Of a stretch of 64,000 nt of DNA, positions 48,080 to 58,947 are shown piece by piece. A program made the translations under genes and the position numbers. Under the pieces are notes generated by a model, which was not told the DNA's origin, ran no database searches, and saw only the letters and a list, made by a program, of their open reading frames with translations. This DNA is from Benincasa hispida (taxonomy: Eukaryota; Streptophyta; Magnoliopsida; Cucurbitales; Cucurbitaceae), in contig NC_052354.1 in NCBI RefSeq assembly GCF_009727055.1, positions 45,287,830 through 45,351,829 of the forward strand. Direction: 5' to 3'. Each line of letters starts with the position of its first letter. Positions within the stretch are counted from its first letter, which is position 1.

Positions 48080-50577
48080 TCAAATGTGGGGACTCTTAGG
48101 TGTATGAAATATCTGAGAATGAAGACCAAAAAAGAGGCTAGGGAGCAGCAACTGGTTAGTGTTTATTCAATTCTTGAGTGTTCTGGGTGTTTAAACATAG
48201 TGGAATGGAGGACAATGATGTGATATCCGAAGTAATACTTGAGTCAGGATCAAATGGGACGATAGCTTGGTGTTTCTGATGAGCAAATGTGGTGTGCAAG
48301 AGGACGATGGTGAGACAATGAGGGTATGCATCTTCTGTCACTTTTTGGGAACACGCTCACTGCTATTGAATAAATGTCTTGGCTCGAGTATCGACGTTGT
48401 GATGCAACGATTGTTATGAGTTGAACTGGTGAAGGATTTCAGCTAACGACATCAAAATTGAGTGTATCATCTGTATTTTCTGTCACAAAACTTATTTTGG
48501 GTTCTCTTAGTATTAGTTGTGGAGTCCTTGTCCATGGGCAACTCATAGTATCGCATCGAAACGTTCAAGTAAATAAGTTCGCTTGGTAAAGTGGCTGAAG
48601 AGGGCACTGCCATCATCCTCGTGAGCCTGCTATTTGCACATCACTCTCATCTTGCTGTCATTTCGTTTTCACCTTGGTATATGCATCCGACTCAATTCAA
48701 GTATTGCTTGGAATCCCTTCGACTCGTCTCCCATGAGTACTATATTTTCAATCACTACCATAACTAGCCTATTTTTTTGTACCATCTATATACTTCAATT
48801 CCATTCATGGTCATGGACAGGTAGGTAGTAGGAGGTAGCAGTTGGTTGGTTTTTAGGTATATTCATTTCATTGAATTTTCCTCAGATCCAATGGTCTCAA
48901 TTTAATTCTTTGTAAGAAATAAGCAGTCAAATTTTGAAATAATGGCCATACTAATATAGCTTCTTGCTATTGCTGCATCCATTTATTGTATTTGGTTATG
49001 ACTTCAAGACCATGTTCTTAATTTGTTATCCAAAGCATGGCCACTCTGTTACCATATTCATTCAAATGTTTATTTTAGATTTTCTCTGATCTTATGATTT
49101 GCAGATCGCTTTAAAAAATATTATCTTTTTATTAGTGAAACAATCAATTTAGACCATAAAGCTCCAGTCTCATTAAATAAGACATTAAATAGGACTCTAA
49201 ATTTAAATAAGTGTGACAATCTTTATTCTTGCATCGGTTTAGATTTGTTCACCAATTTCAACAGAAAATAGAGTAAAAAATCTCCATAAATGCATTGTTC
49301 TTTTTATAGAATAAAGTTGGATAATTGTTTTAAATGACAAACCGTAGGAAACATTTATAAATATAGTAAAATATTATTATCTATAATTGAAAATATTTAT
49401 AAATATAACAAAATGTCACTGTTTATCACTATATAATCAGTATCACAATGTCTAAATTGACTCATTTTTTTGTATTTGAAAAAGTTCAATAAAGTTTTGC
49501 AGAAAAAGTCAGGTCCCTTGCACAAATTAATCATTGAATAAGAATAATTTTGCTTAGATTTATAAATTTAAAAAAAAAAAAACGCAAATTACCTCTTACA
49601 TCATTTGCTCTAAAATTCTAATGAGTTTATATCATACATGTGTTTTTTAATTCATTAAATGCATAAGAGAAATTTTTTAAAATGATATTTGGGATGAGAA
49701 TGGTAAAATTTTATTAAGTTAAAGTCCCATTAACTATGAAATGTAATGGAAAATTTAGAGTTAAAATTGATATCTTTTTTAAGCTAATAAAAATATGATG
49801 TGACATCATTTATTTATATGCCTTTTTTCTTAATTAGACTGATTGTGAGATATAATAACATTTAACTAATTCCCCCTTTTTCTTTTCACATCATTGGCAA
49901 TATGAATGAGGCAGCTAGTTGGTGGATATTATTAGACTAACAATGAGTGAAAAGAAAAATATCTAAATTAGGACGAATTTCTTTCACATTTTGTAGGCGA
50001 ATAAAGCATATTTATTTTCAATAAGAATATTTTAATTTGTAATAGCCATTTTTTTTCAAAAGCAAGAACTAAATTACACGTTTTGAAAGTACAAGGATAG
50101 ACCGAATGTGGGTTTGACTATATGATATTCATTAACTTAAAAATTAAGTTCATTTTGATTGAGTTAAATTTCCACTATGTATGTAAACAACCAAAACTTG
50201 TTTTTGCCATCTTCAAAATAAAAAATATGTCTTTAACATTTAAAAAAACAATTTAATGTTTGGATTAATACTTTTAAATATGATTTTCATATCATCCAAA
50301 TCTTTGAATAGTAGAAAAGGAATATATATATATATATATATANCCAAAGTGATTTTAACTATTACAGACTTCAAAACATACCATCTACATATATTTTCCA
50401 TCTCCTTTCTATAAGTATACATGACAGCAACATTTTGACAAAAGCCTCAAAACAACTTACCCAATGTAATTTATCGGCCTCACCTTTCACATTAAACCTT
50501 ATGCTTGTATACATTAAAGTTTCCACCATACAACCACTTATTATGGTTGGGAATCCAAATGGCTTTGGATTAAACAC
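48080..50577. other. ICP55 3' UTR and intergenic region
   Basis: The first few hundred bases probably form the ICP55 3' UTR. Beyond about 48900 the sequence is AT-rich without gene signals. A (TA)n tract ends in an ambiguous base N at 50343, probably a sequencing or assembly uncertainty. The DUF538 promoter occupies the end of the stretch. Confidence 0.4.
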
Positions 50578-50587
50578 CTATATAAAC
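50578..50587 (+). promoter_or_regulatory. TATA box of the DUF538 gene
   Basis: CCTATATAAACT fits the plant TATA consensus and lies about 80 bases before the ATG at 50664. This predicts a transcription start near 50610 and a short 5' UTR beginning in the CTTTCTCAACC region. Confidence 0.7.
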
Positions 50588-50663
50588 TCCAACATCCCCA
50601 TTTTTCTTTCTCAACCAAACAAGTGAGAATCAAACAAGGAAAGAAGCTATAAATTCATAAAGG

Positions 50664-51176
50664 ATGTCTCTAATCACAGAAGAGATCAAAGCCAAAGCTG
50701 ATGAGCTTTACTATGGAGATGAGATGTGCCGAATCAAATCAAGGGAGCTGCTCAAAGAAATGGATCTTCCAAATGGGCTTTTGCCAATGAAAGACATGGA
50801 GGAATGTGGGATGGTGAAAGAGACAGGGTTTGTTTGGCTGAAGCAGAAAAAGAGCTACACTCATAAGTTTGAAGATATTGATAGGTTGGTTACTTATGGC
50901 ACAGAAGTTACAGCCTATGTGGAGAAAAACAAGGTTAAGAAGCTTACTGGAGTCAAAGCCAAGGAGCTCTTGCTGTGGCTCCCACTCTGTGATATCTATG
51001 TTAATGAACCACCGAACGGAAAAATCACATTCAAGTCTACGACTGGGCTGTCAAGAACTTTCCCTGTGTCAGCTTTTCAGGTTGAAGAAAAAGTCAAGGA
51101 TGAGGAAGAGAAGGACAACAAAGAGAAGGAAGTAGTGAAAGCAGCAGCTGCAGCTATAGAGGTGAAGGAGGTCTGA
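50664..51176 (+). CDS. DUF538 family protein (SVB-like)
   Basis: A single-exon protein of 170 residues. DUF538 proteins are small plant proteins of unsettled biochemistry; Arabidopsis members SVB and SVBL are linked to trichome branching and stress responses. Residues about 1-135 hold the family domain: LLKEMDLPNGLLPMKDMEEC, the GFVWLKQKKSYTHKF stretch, VTAYVEKNKVKKLTGVKAKE and the late LLWLPLCDIYV...ITFKSTTGLSRTFPVSAF. After that the chain turns into a charged Lys/Glu tail (VEEKVKDEEEKDNKEKEVVK), then a run of alanines. No signal peptide is evident, as in the SVB branch. The ATG follows a clear TATA box. The gene lies next to the ICP55 gene, as At1g09310 does to At1g09300. Confidence 0.93.
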   Translation: MSLITEEIKAKADELYYGDEMCRIKSRELLKEMDLPNGLLPMKDMEECGMVKETGFVWLKQKKSYTHKFEDIDRLVTYGTEVTAYVEKNKVKKLTGVKAKELLLWLPLCDIYVNEPPNGKITFKSTTGLSRTFPVSAFQVEEKVKDEEEKDNKEKEVVKAAAAAIEVKEV

Positions 51177-51653
51177 TTTTAGTTCTTTGAAGCTTCAAGG
51201 GACTCTCTCTTCCTCCTTACTACTGGTTTGTTGTTGGCTCAATATGTTCGCTATATGTTTTTTATGTTGAAAGTTTATTTTATTGAATAAACATTGGTAT
51301 GAAGTTTACGTATTGTAATCGTGTAAAACAAGGGGGGGGGGGTTGGGTTGTGTGTGGTGTTTAATGAATGGGAATGTATTACTGTCAAATAATTTACATA
51401 TAAGATGTTCAAGGAGAGCCCACAGATCAATATTCAGGATCTCTCAGTTCTAAAAAAAATCTATTGCCAATCAACTATAATAAATTGGCTGACAGAATTA
51501 GCATAGTGTGCAGTATGCTTGCAAAACAAACAGGCTTTCTGCTATCCTTTAGAACTATGAACTAACTTTTTAATTTAATTGCTCTAACCTATTGACTTAT
51601 AGCTGTACAGTAAAGTATAAAGGCATCCTCATTCTTGAAAGAATGGAGTTACC
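51177..51653. other. Spacer between two convergent genes (3' UTRs)
   Basis: It separates the stop of the DUF538 gene (plus) from the stop of the invertase gene (minus) by 477 bases. A plus-strand AATAAA lies in TTGAATAAACA near 51284. Nearby TTTATTTTATT can serve as a minus-strand AATAAA. The two 3' UTRs may meet or overlap. A run of nine or more G lies at about 51331-51340. Confidence 0.5.
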
Positions 51654-54600
51654 TTAAACAAGGATCTGTGACCGAGCAGCACCACGGGAGCACTTCTTCC
51701 TGCCTGACTTGCTAAGTGCACAAACGCATATCTCAAGTAGCTCGTAATCCTCTTCCCAGAACAAAGACAATGCAAGCTCTGGATTTTCAACCAGCATTTT
51801 TGATGTTAGGAACCCAGCAATTGTCCATGTTTGATAGAGCCGGGATTGCTTTCCAATGAATTTCCCTGTTCGAGTGTCGTAATATTCAGGCCAGCGATCG
51901 GCTGAAATCCTCTTCTCAGCCACAGCAACTGCTTTCTTGGCCATTTCAAGTTTGCCCATCTTGATGCATGCCAATGTGAACTGCAATATATTTGAATTAA
52001 AATGGGTATAAATGAACCTATTGGTCCTGTTCCCACTAGCGAACTACAAGACAATTACTTAATTCGATAAATAACAGTGGAGCCACAGTGAAATGTCTAT
52101 TCACTAAACGTAATGAAATGAAGGACCAATCTCAATGCTATAATCAGTTTTATGTTACCTGCCAAAGAAGTGTCGGCCAGGATCCGCCATTATGATATGA
52201 CCATGGACTGAAAAAGGCCAACAAGATAAATGGATATGAGCATCAACCAACCACAAAACGAACTTTCTATTGGAATAAAGTAGATCTTAGATACTCTATG
52301 GAGAATGATAATGCAAGGCAAAGAAGTAGCACAGAACACATATTACAAATTATGCATAAAACTCACGTATTTTTGGGGTCGCTGCCAGTAATTATGCGCC
52401 ATTCCTCATACTCCAAAGCAGGGTAACATATTTTAAGAGGCATATGACCCACAAGATCACTCCATTTAGCTTCAATCAGATTTAGAATAGCTTCATTTTG
52501 CTTTGGTGTACCCAAAGATGAAACAATCGCCCAAAGGTTTCCAAGTGTAAAAAATCTAAAATCCATATGAGCTGGTTGGAGATTGCCTATCAAATAACCT
52601 CCTTCCTCTGGTACCCAGTCCATTAGCCACTGAGGAATTTGGTCGGGATAGATGTTGAATTTGTTTGTAGCATCCATGGAATATTCTTCTGTCTTATAGC
52701 GATAGATCTCGTTGATCTTCTTCATATCAACCCAATAATATTCTCTGATATGGAATGATAATGCACTGAGTCGGTTGTTAATGGCCCTCACCAAGTTCTT
52801 GGACCCATCATTCACAGTGAGAATTTCACGGGAGCACCTTAAAGCTGAATAAAATAAGGCCTGCATAATCAAACTTGTTACGATGGATGCACATGACAAC
52901 CTTAACTGAGAAGGAAAAACATTCACAAATGGTTAATATGAAATTGTAGGATAGGATAAAAGAAGGGTTGCATCTGATGGATGGGATGCTATAAAGCATG
53001 CAATGTAATGCAACAGAAGAAGCAGCATCAACAGCTGAAGGTGAATCCAGGATTAAATTCTTTTAGGTGATAAACTTAACTGCAGAGTGCAATTTGTTTA
53101 AGTTACATTCAAACTCACTTGGATCTCAAGGGGATGGCCATGAATGCCCATTCGACGATCAATCATGCAGGAACCATCGGTAACCAACAGCGAAGGAAAC
53201 ATATCAAACCCATCTGTTAGACAAAGGTTAAGTATCATTTTCAACCCTGTTTGGACGTCCACCCTTTCTTGTAGAGCATAGTCCCCGGTAATTTTTCCAT
53301 ACGCCCTTAAAAGAATGATCCACCACAATCCTATCAAAGAAAAGGAGAGAAAAAAGAAATTAATATCAAATGTTTCGATACAGGGTAGTCTTCTGAAAAG
53401 GAGAAATATTTGGTTTCATGAATCAGAAAAATAGTTAACCTAATAGAGACTTGGATCAAATAGGTTATACCTCGAAACATTTTCAGGAGTTACAAACTTA
53501 AAATGAATTGAAGGGTAACCATCTATGACTCCTGATGACAAACAGAAAAGAACAAAGTAATCGTGGTAACCTGAATCTACTGGTGCGACACGACCTATAG
53601 CTGATTCACCAAAGTCTGGATCTAAAACTTCCTCAAAATTATTGCCATCAAGGGGAACAGTTCTGACTTTGAAGCTTGCTGGCATCAAGCCCTGTCCTGG
53701 GCTATAACAATCAACTGTTTTCTCCCAGCTCTGGAAAAATAAATGTCTTCTCTGAGTTTCATGTCATAAATTGTAGAAATATATCGAAATCTTTTGACTC
53801 AGTCTAATTTCACAAACATAACTTGTTACAGAACAGTTACACTTCGTGCCAAGTGAACAATCATAAGGAATAAACAAAAGATCGTCAATTAACAAGCAAA
53901 TCTTCTCAAGCTAAAATTAGATACTCGAGCCAGAACAATCCCTCTGCAATAGAAATGATCTCTCACATGCAACTCGCATCCTAAAATTTAAAATTTAAGT
54001 TGTATCCTTTGTGATGGGACTAGATACACATTGAATAATTCATCTATGCAGCCGCCAGAGCACTTTGCTAAAACCATGAATAATTGTAACTATTATTTTA
54101 GTTGAAAGGTTAAATGGTCAATGAAATCCCATATCATATATACACACATAGAGCGAGTGAGATTGAATAACCTATTCAAAATGATAAAAATTTAACATAT
54201 TCACGTAAGAACTAGCAGTTGTAGGGTATGCATGAGAAAGTTCCCAAAACATTAAGATAAATAAGTAAAAGAGATAAATAACACATAAAGAACAAGGAAA
54301 GGGGTACCTGTAACTGTAAGGTATGAAGGAGAAAGTTCCTCACAATCTCCCCTTCACCGTTCAGCAGGAATGCAAGGGCAGAAGGAACGAAATCTCGAAT
54401 GAAGACCTGATCATAATTCAACGGTTGCTTATCAGCCGGGTCATTTGCAGCCATAGTCCCAACCGGACTTCCACAATATGTCACAACAGCCTCACGTAAC
54501 AATCTCCAGGCCTCTTTCTCAATATCAGACTCCTCTCTCTTTGAACTAATAACCTTAGCTTTATTCAAATCCTCTAAGTTTTCCTCATTTACATGTTCAC

Positions 54601-55099
54601 TACCAACTTCTATTCTAGAATCTTCTTCTCCTACAATATTCTCATCCTTGTCAATCTTTTCAACAACCAAAGGCTTCGCATTCAAACCACCTTGAACATA
54701 TATCCTTTCAAAGTTATTGTCATTCACACGGGTTTCAATCGATGTCGAAAGATCACGAACTTTTGATGCAATTCTAGCAATTATAGACACATCCCTTTTG
54801 GTTTTAGGAAAAATACTATAACTACAAGACCTTGTTATTACCCTAGATTGGCCATAACTCAATCTAGCCACAGAAAAATTCTGGGTCCCTTCCAAAAACC
54901 GTTGAGACCCCGAGAAATGAAAAGGGTGAGAAGTATACTGGCTATTAGAATGAAACTTGAAGCTAAAGTTCAAACAAGAATTGTGGGGCAAAGTATAAGG
55001 GGATTTTACACGCGAGAACCCAAAGAACCCTGAATTCCTACAACTAATTAGAAGTCTAGAAGAAGCCTTCATCGTCGAATTATCAAGCAGAGCAATCAT
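51654..55099 (-). CDS. Alkaline/neutral invertase, glycoside hydrolase family 100, organelle-targeted type
   Basis: Cuts sucrose into glucose and fructose at neutral pH. Coding exons on the minus strand: 55099-54308, 53730-53571, 53330-53119, 52860-52367, 52207-52159, 51980-51654; all GT-AG, giving 677 residues. The first ~110 residues are rich in Ser and Arg with few acids ([17 protein letters not shown] onward), a typical organelle transit region. This places it in the alpha clade (mitochondrial or plastid) rather than the cytosolic clade. GH100 landmarks follow: [40 protein letters not shown], then [18 protein letters not shown] with the presumed catalytic Asp316 (equivalent to the Asp described in Anabaena InvA), [20 protein letters not shown] and [17 protein letters not shown]. 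Synteny suggests A/N-InvA, but InvC is possible. Confidence 0.95.
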
Positions 55100-55320
55100 G
55101 TTCAAAACAATGAATCAGAACAATAACAAACCAGAGAAATCAAATCAGTGGAAAGTGGATAAGATTCAAGAATTTTACGCATCAGTCGGGCTTATCTTCG
55201 ATTTCTGCGGCGAATTACAGAATAAATTTCAAGGGAAACTTGAGATTGATTGATTGAAGAAGAATGGTATCTGAAATTCAAGAAGCAAATGAATGGTCTA
55301 GGGAAAAGGTAAATGGGGCG

Positions 55321-55330
55321 CCATTTTATA
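55321..55330 (-). promoter_or_regulatory. TATA box of the invertase gene
   Basis: On the minus strand CTATAAAATGG lies about 222 bases before the start codon, predicting transcription from near 55295 and a 5' UTR of about 195 bases. Confidence 0.55.
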
Positions 55331-55339
55331 GATGCAATT

Positions 55340-56940
55340 AACGAGAAAAAATAGGTAAAGTTGTCTAAATCCGTGGATTAAGTGGTGGGTTTTTTTCTCA
55401 AATTAGCAAAGTTTTATTTTTTATTTTAAGATCTTTAACAAATCTATGAGCCTTTGTTTTCGGGCAAGAATTCATTTTAAGGGAATTGTTAGATTCGTCT
55501 TGAGTGGAAATGAATGAACTCAAAAGTTTTTGCCTTCAGATTTTTTTTCCTTTCCTTACCTCTTATTCAGGGCAATATTTACCAAAATTTTTACACTTAT
55601 ATTTAACTCATCAATTTTTAACTTTTAATATATTTTAGAGTTCAAAATGTGTTTAAAGTTGAATTAAAATATTATTTATGAATATAGAAGTATCTAATTT
55701 TAGTTAAAAAAAATATTTCAATCTAACTACAAAATCGAGTTCGAGTTCTTAAAAAAACATTATCAAACTTAATAAGTCTAACTCACTGAAAACATTCAAT
55801 ATCATTAGAAGAATTGTGACTTGTAAAAATTCTTTTACAACTATAAGGATAATGTTCACAAGAAAAAAGAGTTAAATTACACGTTTTTAACTTTTAGCAT
55901 ATATTATTTCTAATATACATTTGAACATTAAAAAGTATCTCATAAACAAATCATTTATTATATTAAAAATTGAAAGTTTAAAAACTAATAAAAATTCAAA
56001 TTTAGAGATACTTTGAAACTTTTTATAACTTTAATCACCAATAAAAAGTCAAGTTTGTTAGTAATTTTAAAATTGTCCAATAAAAAGTTACTATATATAG
56101 CTTGTACTTAATAAGTTATCATTGTAATTATTTAAAAGTTCTTTAATTGAGTTAAACGAGAGCATGTAAAGATAAAGATTTAAATTTTTGATCTTATAGT
56201 CATCGCGTATAATGTCTTAATTAATTGAATTTGAACATTGATGTTTATTAAAAAAAAACCATTCTAAAATTAGTTAAATATAATATACTAAATGGATAAA
56301 AAAACAGACTCCCTCCTAAAATTCGAGATAAAATTTTATCGAAGAACACAAACAATGAATAATTATGATAAGTGAAGCAGTTAATTTCACGGTAAAAAAT
56401 AAGGTCTTTATTTTTTCCCCCTATTTTTTAAAAAAGAAATAAAGTACAAACAGAACAAATGAATTAGGTAATAGAATTACATAATGAAATAATAACAAAA
56501 TAAACCATTACGGGTAGAATTTTTATTATTTAGTTAACTCGAGATAATGTGGTTGATTAAGGGAATATAAATGTTAAATTTGTTTCATAACATGTTAAAC
56601 AACATCATTATTATTATTTCTGAGATAGAAAAGTCAACCATCTATTAGTAGGGAAAGTCAACAACATTAAATTTGTTTCATAGAACATTGTTAACTAGTT
56701 TTCTAGGTATGTATTTAGATAAGATAGATTTTTCATATTACGATCGATTGATTATGTTTATTGAGAAGTAAATGTGGCCTTATTTCCAATCAATTTGACG
56801 TTTTAAAGTTATTTTTGAAATTTTAGCTAAGTTAAATAAAAAAATAGATATAGTTTAAAAAATAATTATAAAAATTTAATTAAAATTTCAATACCATTTT
56901 TAATTTAAATGATTTATTATTAATTTTTTGATAATAGAAA
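55340..56940. other. Invertase upstream region and AT-rich spacer
   Basis: No gene or clear mobile element recognised. Nearest the gene it holds the upstream invertase promoter region; beyond about 55600 it is plain AT-rich spacer. Confidence 0.4.
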
Positions 56941-56959
56941 TTTATTTAATAAGCCACCG

Positions 56960-57151
56960 GGGCTAACATGAAAGTATGTCCTTTAGGACCTCATTTACAA
57001 TCCACTTAGGGAAGTTATATGAGCAATGAAAATTAAGGCCATTTTTATAAGCAAATTTGGGTAAACTATCAGCAAAACTATTTCCTTCCCGATGGCAAAA
57101 AGAAAAGGAGGTTGATTCAAAACTCTCAGCCAAATTTCTTATGTCATCCAC
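56960..57151 (-). pseudogene. LINE/RNase H fragment
   Basis: The minus strand encodes DIRNLAESFESTSFSFCHRE then GNSFADSLPKFAYKNG. This is the C-terminal part of the RNase H-like domain carried by plant LINE ORF2 proteins (usual form HREGN..ADSLAKFA). Only about 60 residues remain and the gene upstream is absent. It is a different copy from the one at 39680. Confidence 0.55.
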
Positions 57152-58253
57152 CTAGCAATCAGCAGCTCTTCTACAAAAAAATTTCCTCTCAAATTGAATT
57201 TAATGCATTTATGCAATCTGATTCCACGATGAATTGTAAATTGAATACAACAAATCGTGAATCATTCTATTTGAGAGTAAACTTAGAAAATTTATACTCC
57301 ACTTTAATTGTAAATCATTCTCTTTGCTTTACATTTTTTTCATTGCAGGCTTTCCTTCTTCTTTTCCTTTCAGCAAGATTCAAAATAAATTGTCAACCTC
57401 TGCCGTCATGATGAATTGCCAAAAATGTCGTATGATTCTCGTATCTCCATCTTCGACTTGATCAATGTCTCATGGTGGTTGGGTCGTTGGTTGCTGTTTT
57501 CCCGCTGGAGAGAATGGTTGAGAGATGGAGTGAGAGAAGGGACAGAACAAATGGTGAGGAATCGAGCACCTTTTTTTCCCTTTTTTCGTTGCACCAGCCG
57601 TCACCAACGTGCTCGCCCGTCGTTTGTCGAGAAAGGTAAGGCGCTCGTCCTCTCCGGCATCGAGACTGAACGAGGGGTGGCTGCAAACAGAAAAGAAAGA
57701 GAGAAAATGGCGGGGCCGCGACAGCATTAGGTTTAGCCCCTCCCCCGTTAATGTTCTTTTATTATTTTATTATTTATTTTATTTATCATTTTTTGGTTTT
57801 ATCCTTTTTTTTTTTTTATTTGGCTTTAAAACATGATCAGATTTTTTTTTCAATATGAATTTTGTTTTTTGTTTTCTTTTTTTAAACTTGCCTCCTCCCC
57901 TCCCTTCTTTTTTTTTGTCTCGTTATTGTATTAACTTTTTTAAAAAACTTTTATTAAGCCTCCCTTTTTATATTTTTTTTCATCTATTTTTTCAGCCATG
58001 TTTTTTAATCGAATCACTGTTTTACTTTCTTCTTGGGTATTTTTACAACATTTTAAAATTTTTTAATACTAATTTTGGTTTTTTTCCATACTTTTCTTTA
58101 TTAATAATTTTTCTTCGCAACAACTTTTTTTGCAAAATAATTAGGTTTTCCATACTTTCTATTATTATCTTTTATTAACTTGCTCAAGCTCGGGCTAGTT
58201 TGGTAGCTTTTATCCCAAATAACTTTTCCTCCTACGAAGCTCTCCTTATTTTA

Positions 58254-58255
<2 letters not shown>
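57152..58255. other. Spacer with pyrimidine-rich tracts
   Basis: No gene supported. Overlapping open frames on both strands at about 57416-57730 lie in a locally GC-richer block, but show no domain and no preferred strand. Bases 57730-58200 are T-rich and low in complexity. Confidence 0.35.

Positions 58256-58292
<37 letters not shown>
58256..58292. repeat. T homopolymer, 37 bases
   Basis: An uninterrupted run of T directly before the GGATC minisatellite. The exact length may be unreliable, since long homopolymers are error-prone. Confidence 0.9.
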
Positions 58293-58293
<1 letters not shown>

Positions 58294-58304
58294 TTGTAGA
58301 AATG

Positions 58305-58760
58305 CCTTACCAGATCAGATCGTCTTGGCCTTTGAGCTGACCGGATCAAATTGTCTTCGCCTTAGAGCTGACCGGATCAGATCATCTTGGCCTTAGAGCT
58401 GGCCGGATCGGATCGTCTTGGCCTTAGAGCTGATCGGACGGATCGTCTTGGCCTTAGAGCTGATCTGATCGGATCGTTTTGGCCTTAGAGCTGACCGGAT
58501 CGGATCATCTTAGCCTTAGAGCTGACCAGATCAGATCATCTTTGCCTTAGAGCTAACCAGATCGGATCGTTTTTGCCTTAGAGACGACCGGGCCGGATCA
58601 TCTTAGCCTTAGAGTGAACCGGATCATTTTGGCCTTAGAGAGGACCGGATCGTCTTGGCCCTAGAGAGGACCCGGACCAGATCGTCTTGCCCTTAGAGAG
58701 GACTCGATCCGGATCATAATCTTGTATTAGTTTCTGATCATCTTGGCCTTAGAGATGTCT
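58305..58760. repeat. Minisatellite of about 14 units of ~31 bp, GGATCGTCTTGGCCTTAGAG type
   Basis: Units read roughly CCGGATCGGATCGTCTTGGCC then TTAGAGCTGA, with 26-32 base length changes and many point changes (ATCATC, GAGGA and similar). It starts 12 bases after the 37-T tract and ends about 190 bases before the plant mobile domain relic. The unit is not a multiple of three and shows no open frame throughout, so it is unlikely to be coding. It is dense in GATC. Confidence 0.9.
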
Positions 58761-58947
58761 GGATCATCTGTGCGCTTGTGTCGTCTAAGGATGGTTACAT
58801 TAGAAGGCTCCTTTAGTATTCTCCATCCATTCGAGCTCAGAAAATGTCCAAGCCCTATGAAGTTCACCATCCTTCACCTCCTGCTTCTTTTAGATTATGC
58901 AATTGAAACTTATTTCTCTTTGATGACACTTTTTTTTTTGTAGAGCA

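Noticed and set aside
54848..55033. Plus-strand open frame
   Set aside because: Antisense shadow of the invertase transit-peptide exon.
57416..57730. Overlapping open frames of 74-104 residues on both strands
   Set aside because: All are in a locally GC-richer block, with no domain and no preferred strand; probably chance openness.
58305..58760. Coding repeat protein
   Set aside because: The ~31-base unit is not a multiple of three, unit length varies, and stops occur in all frames.
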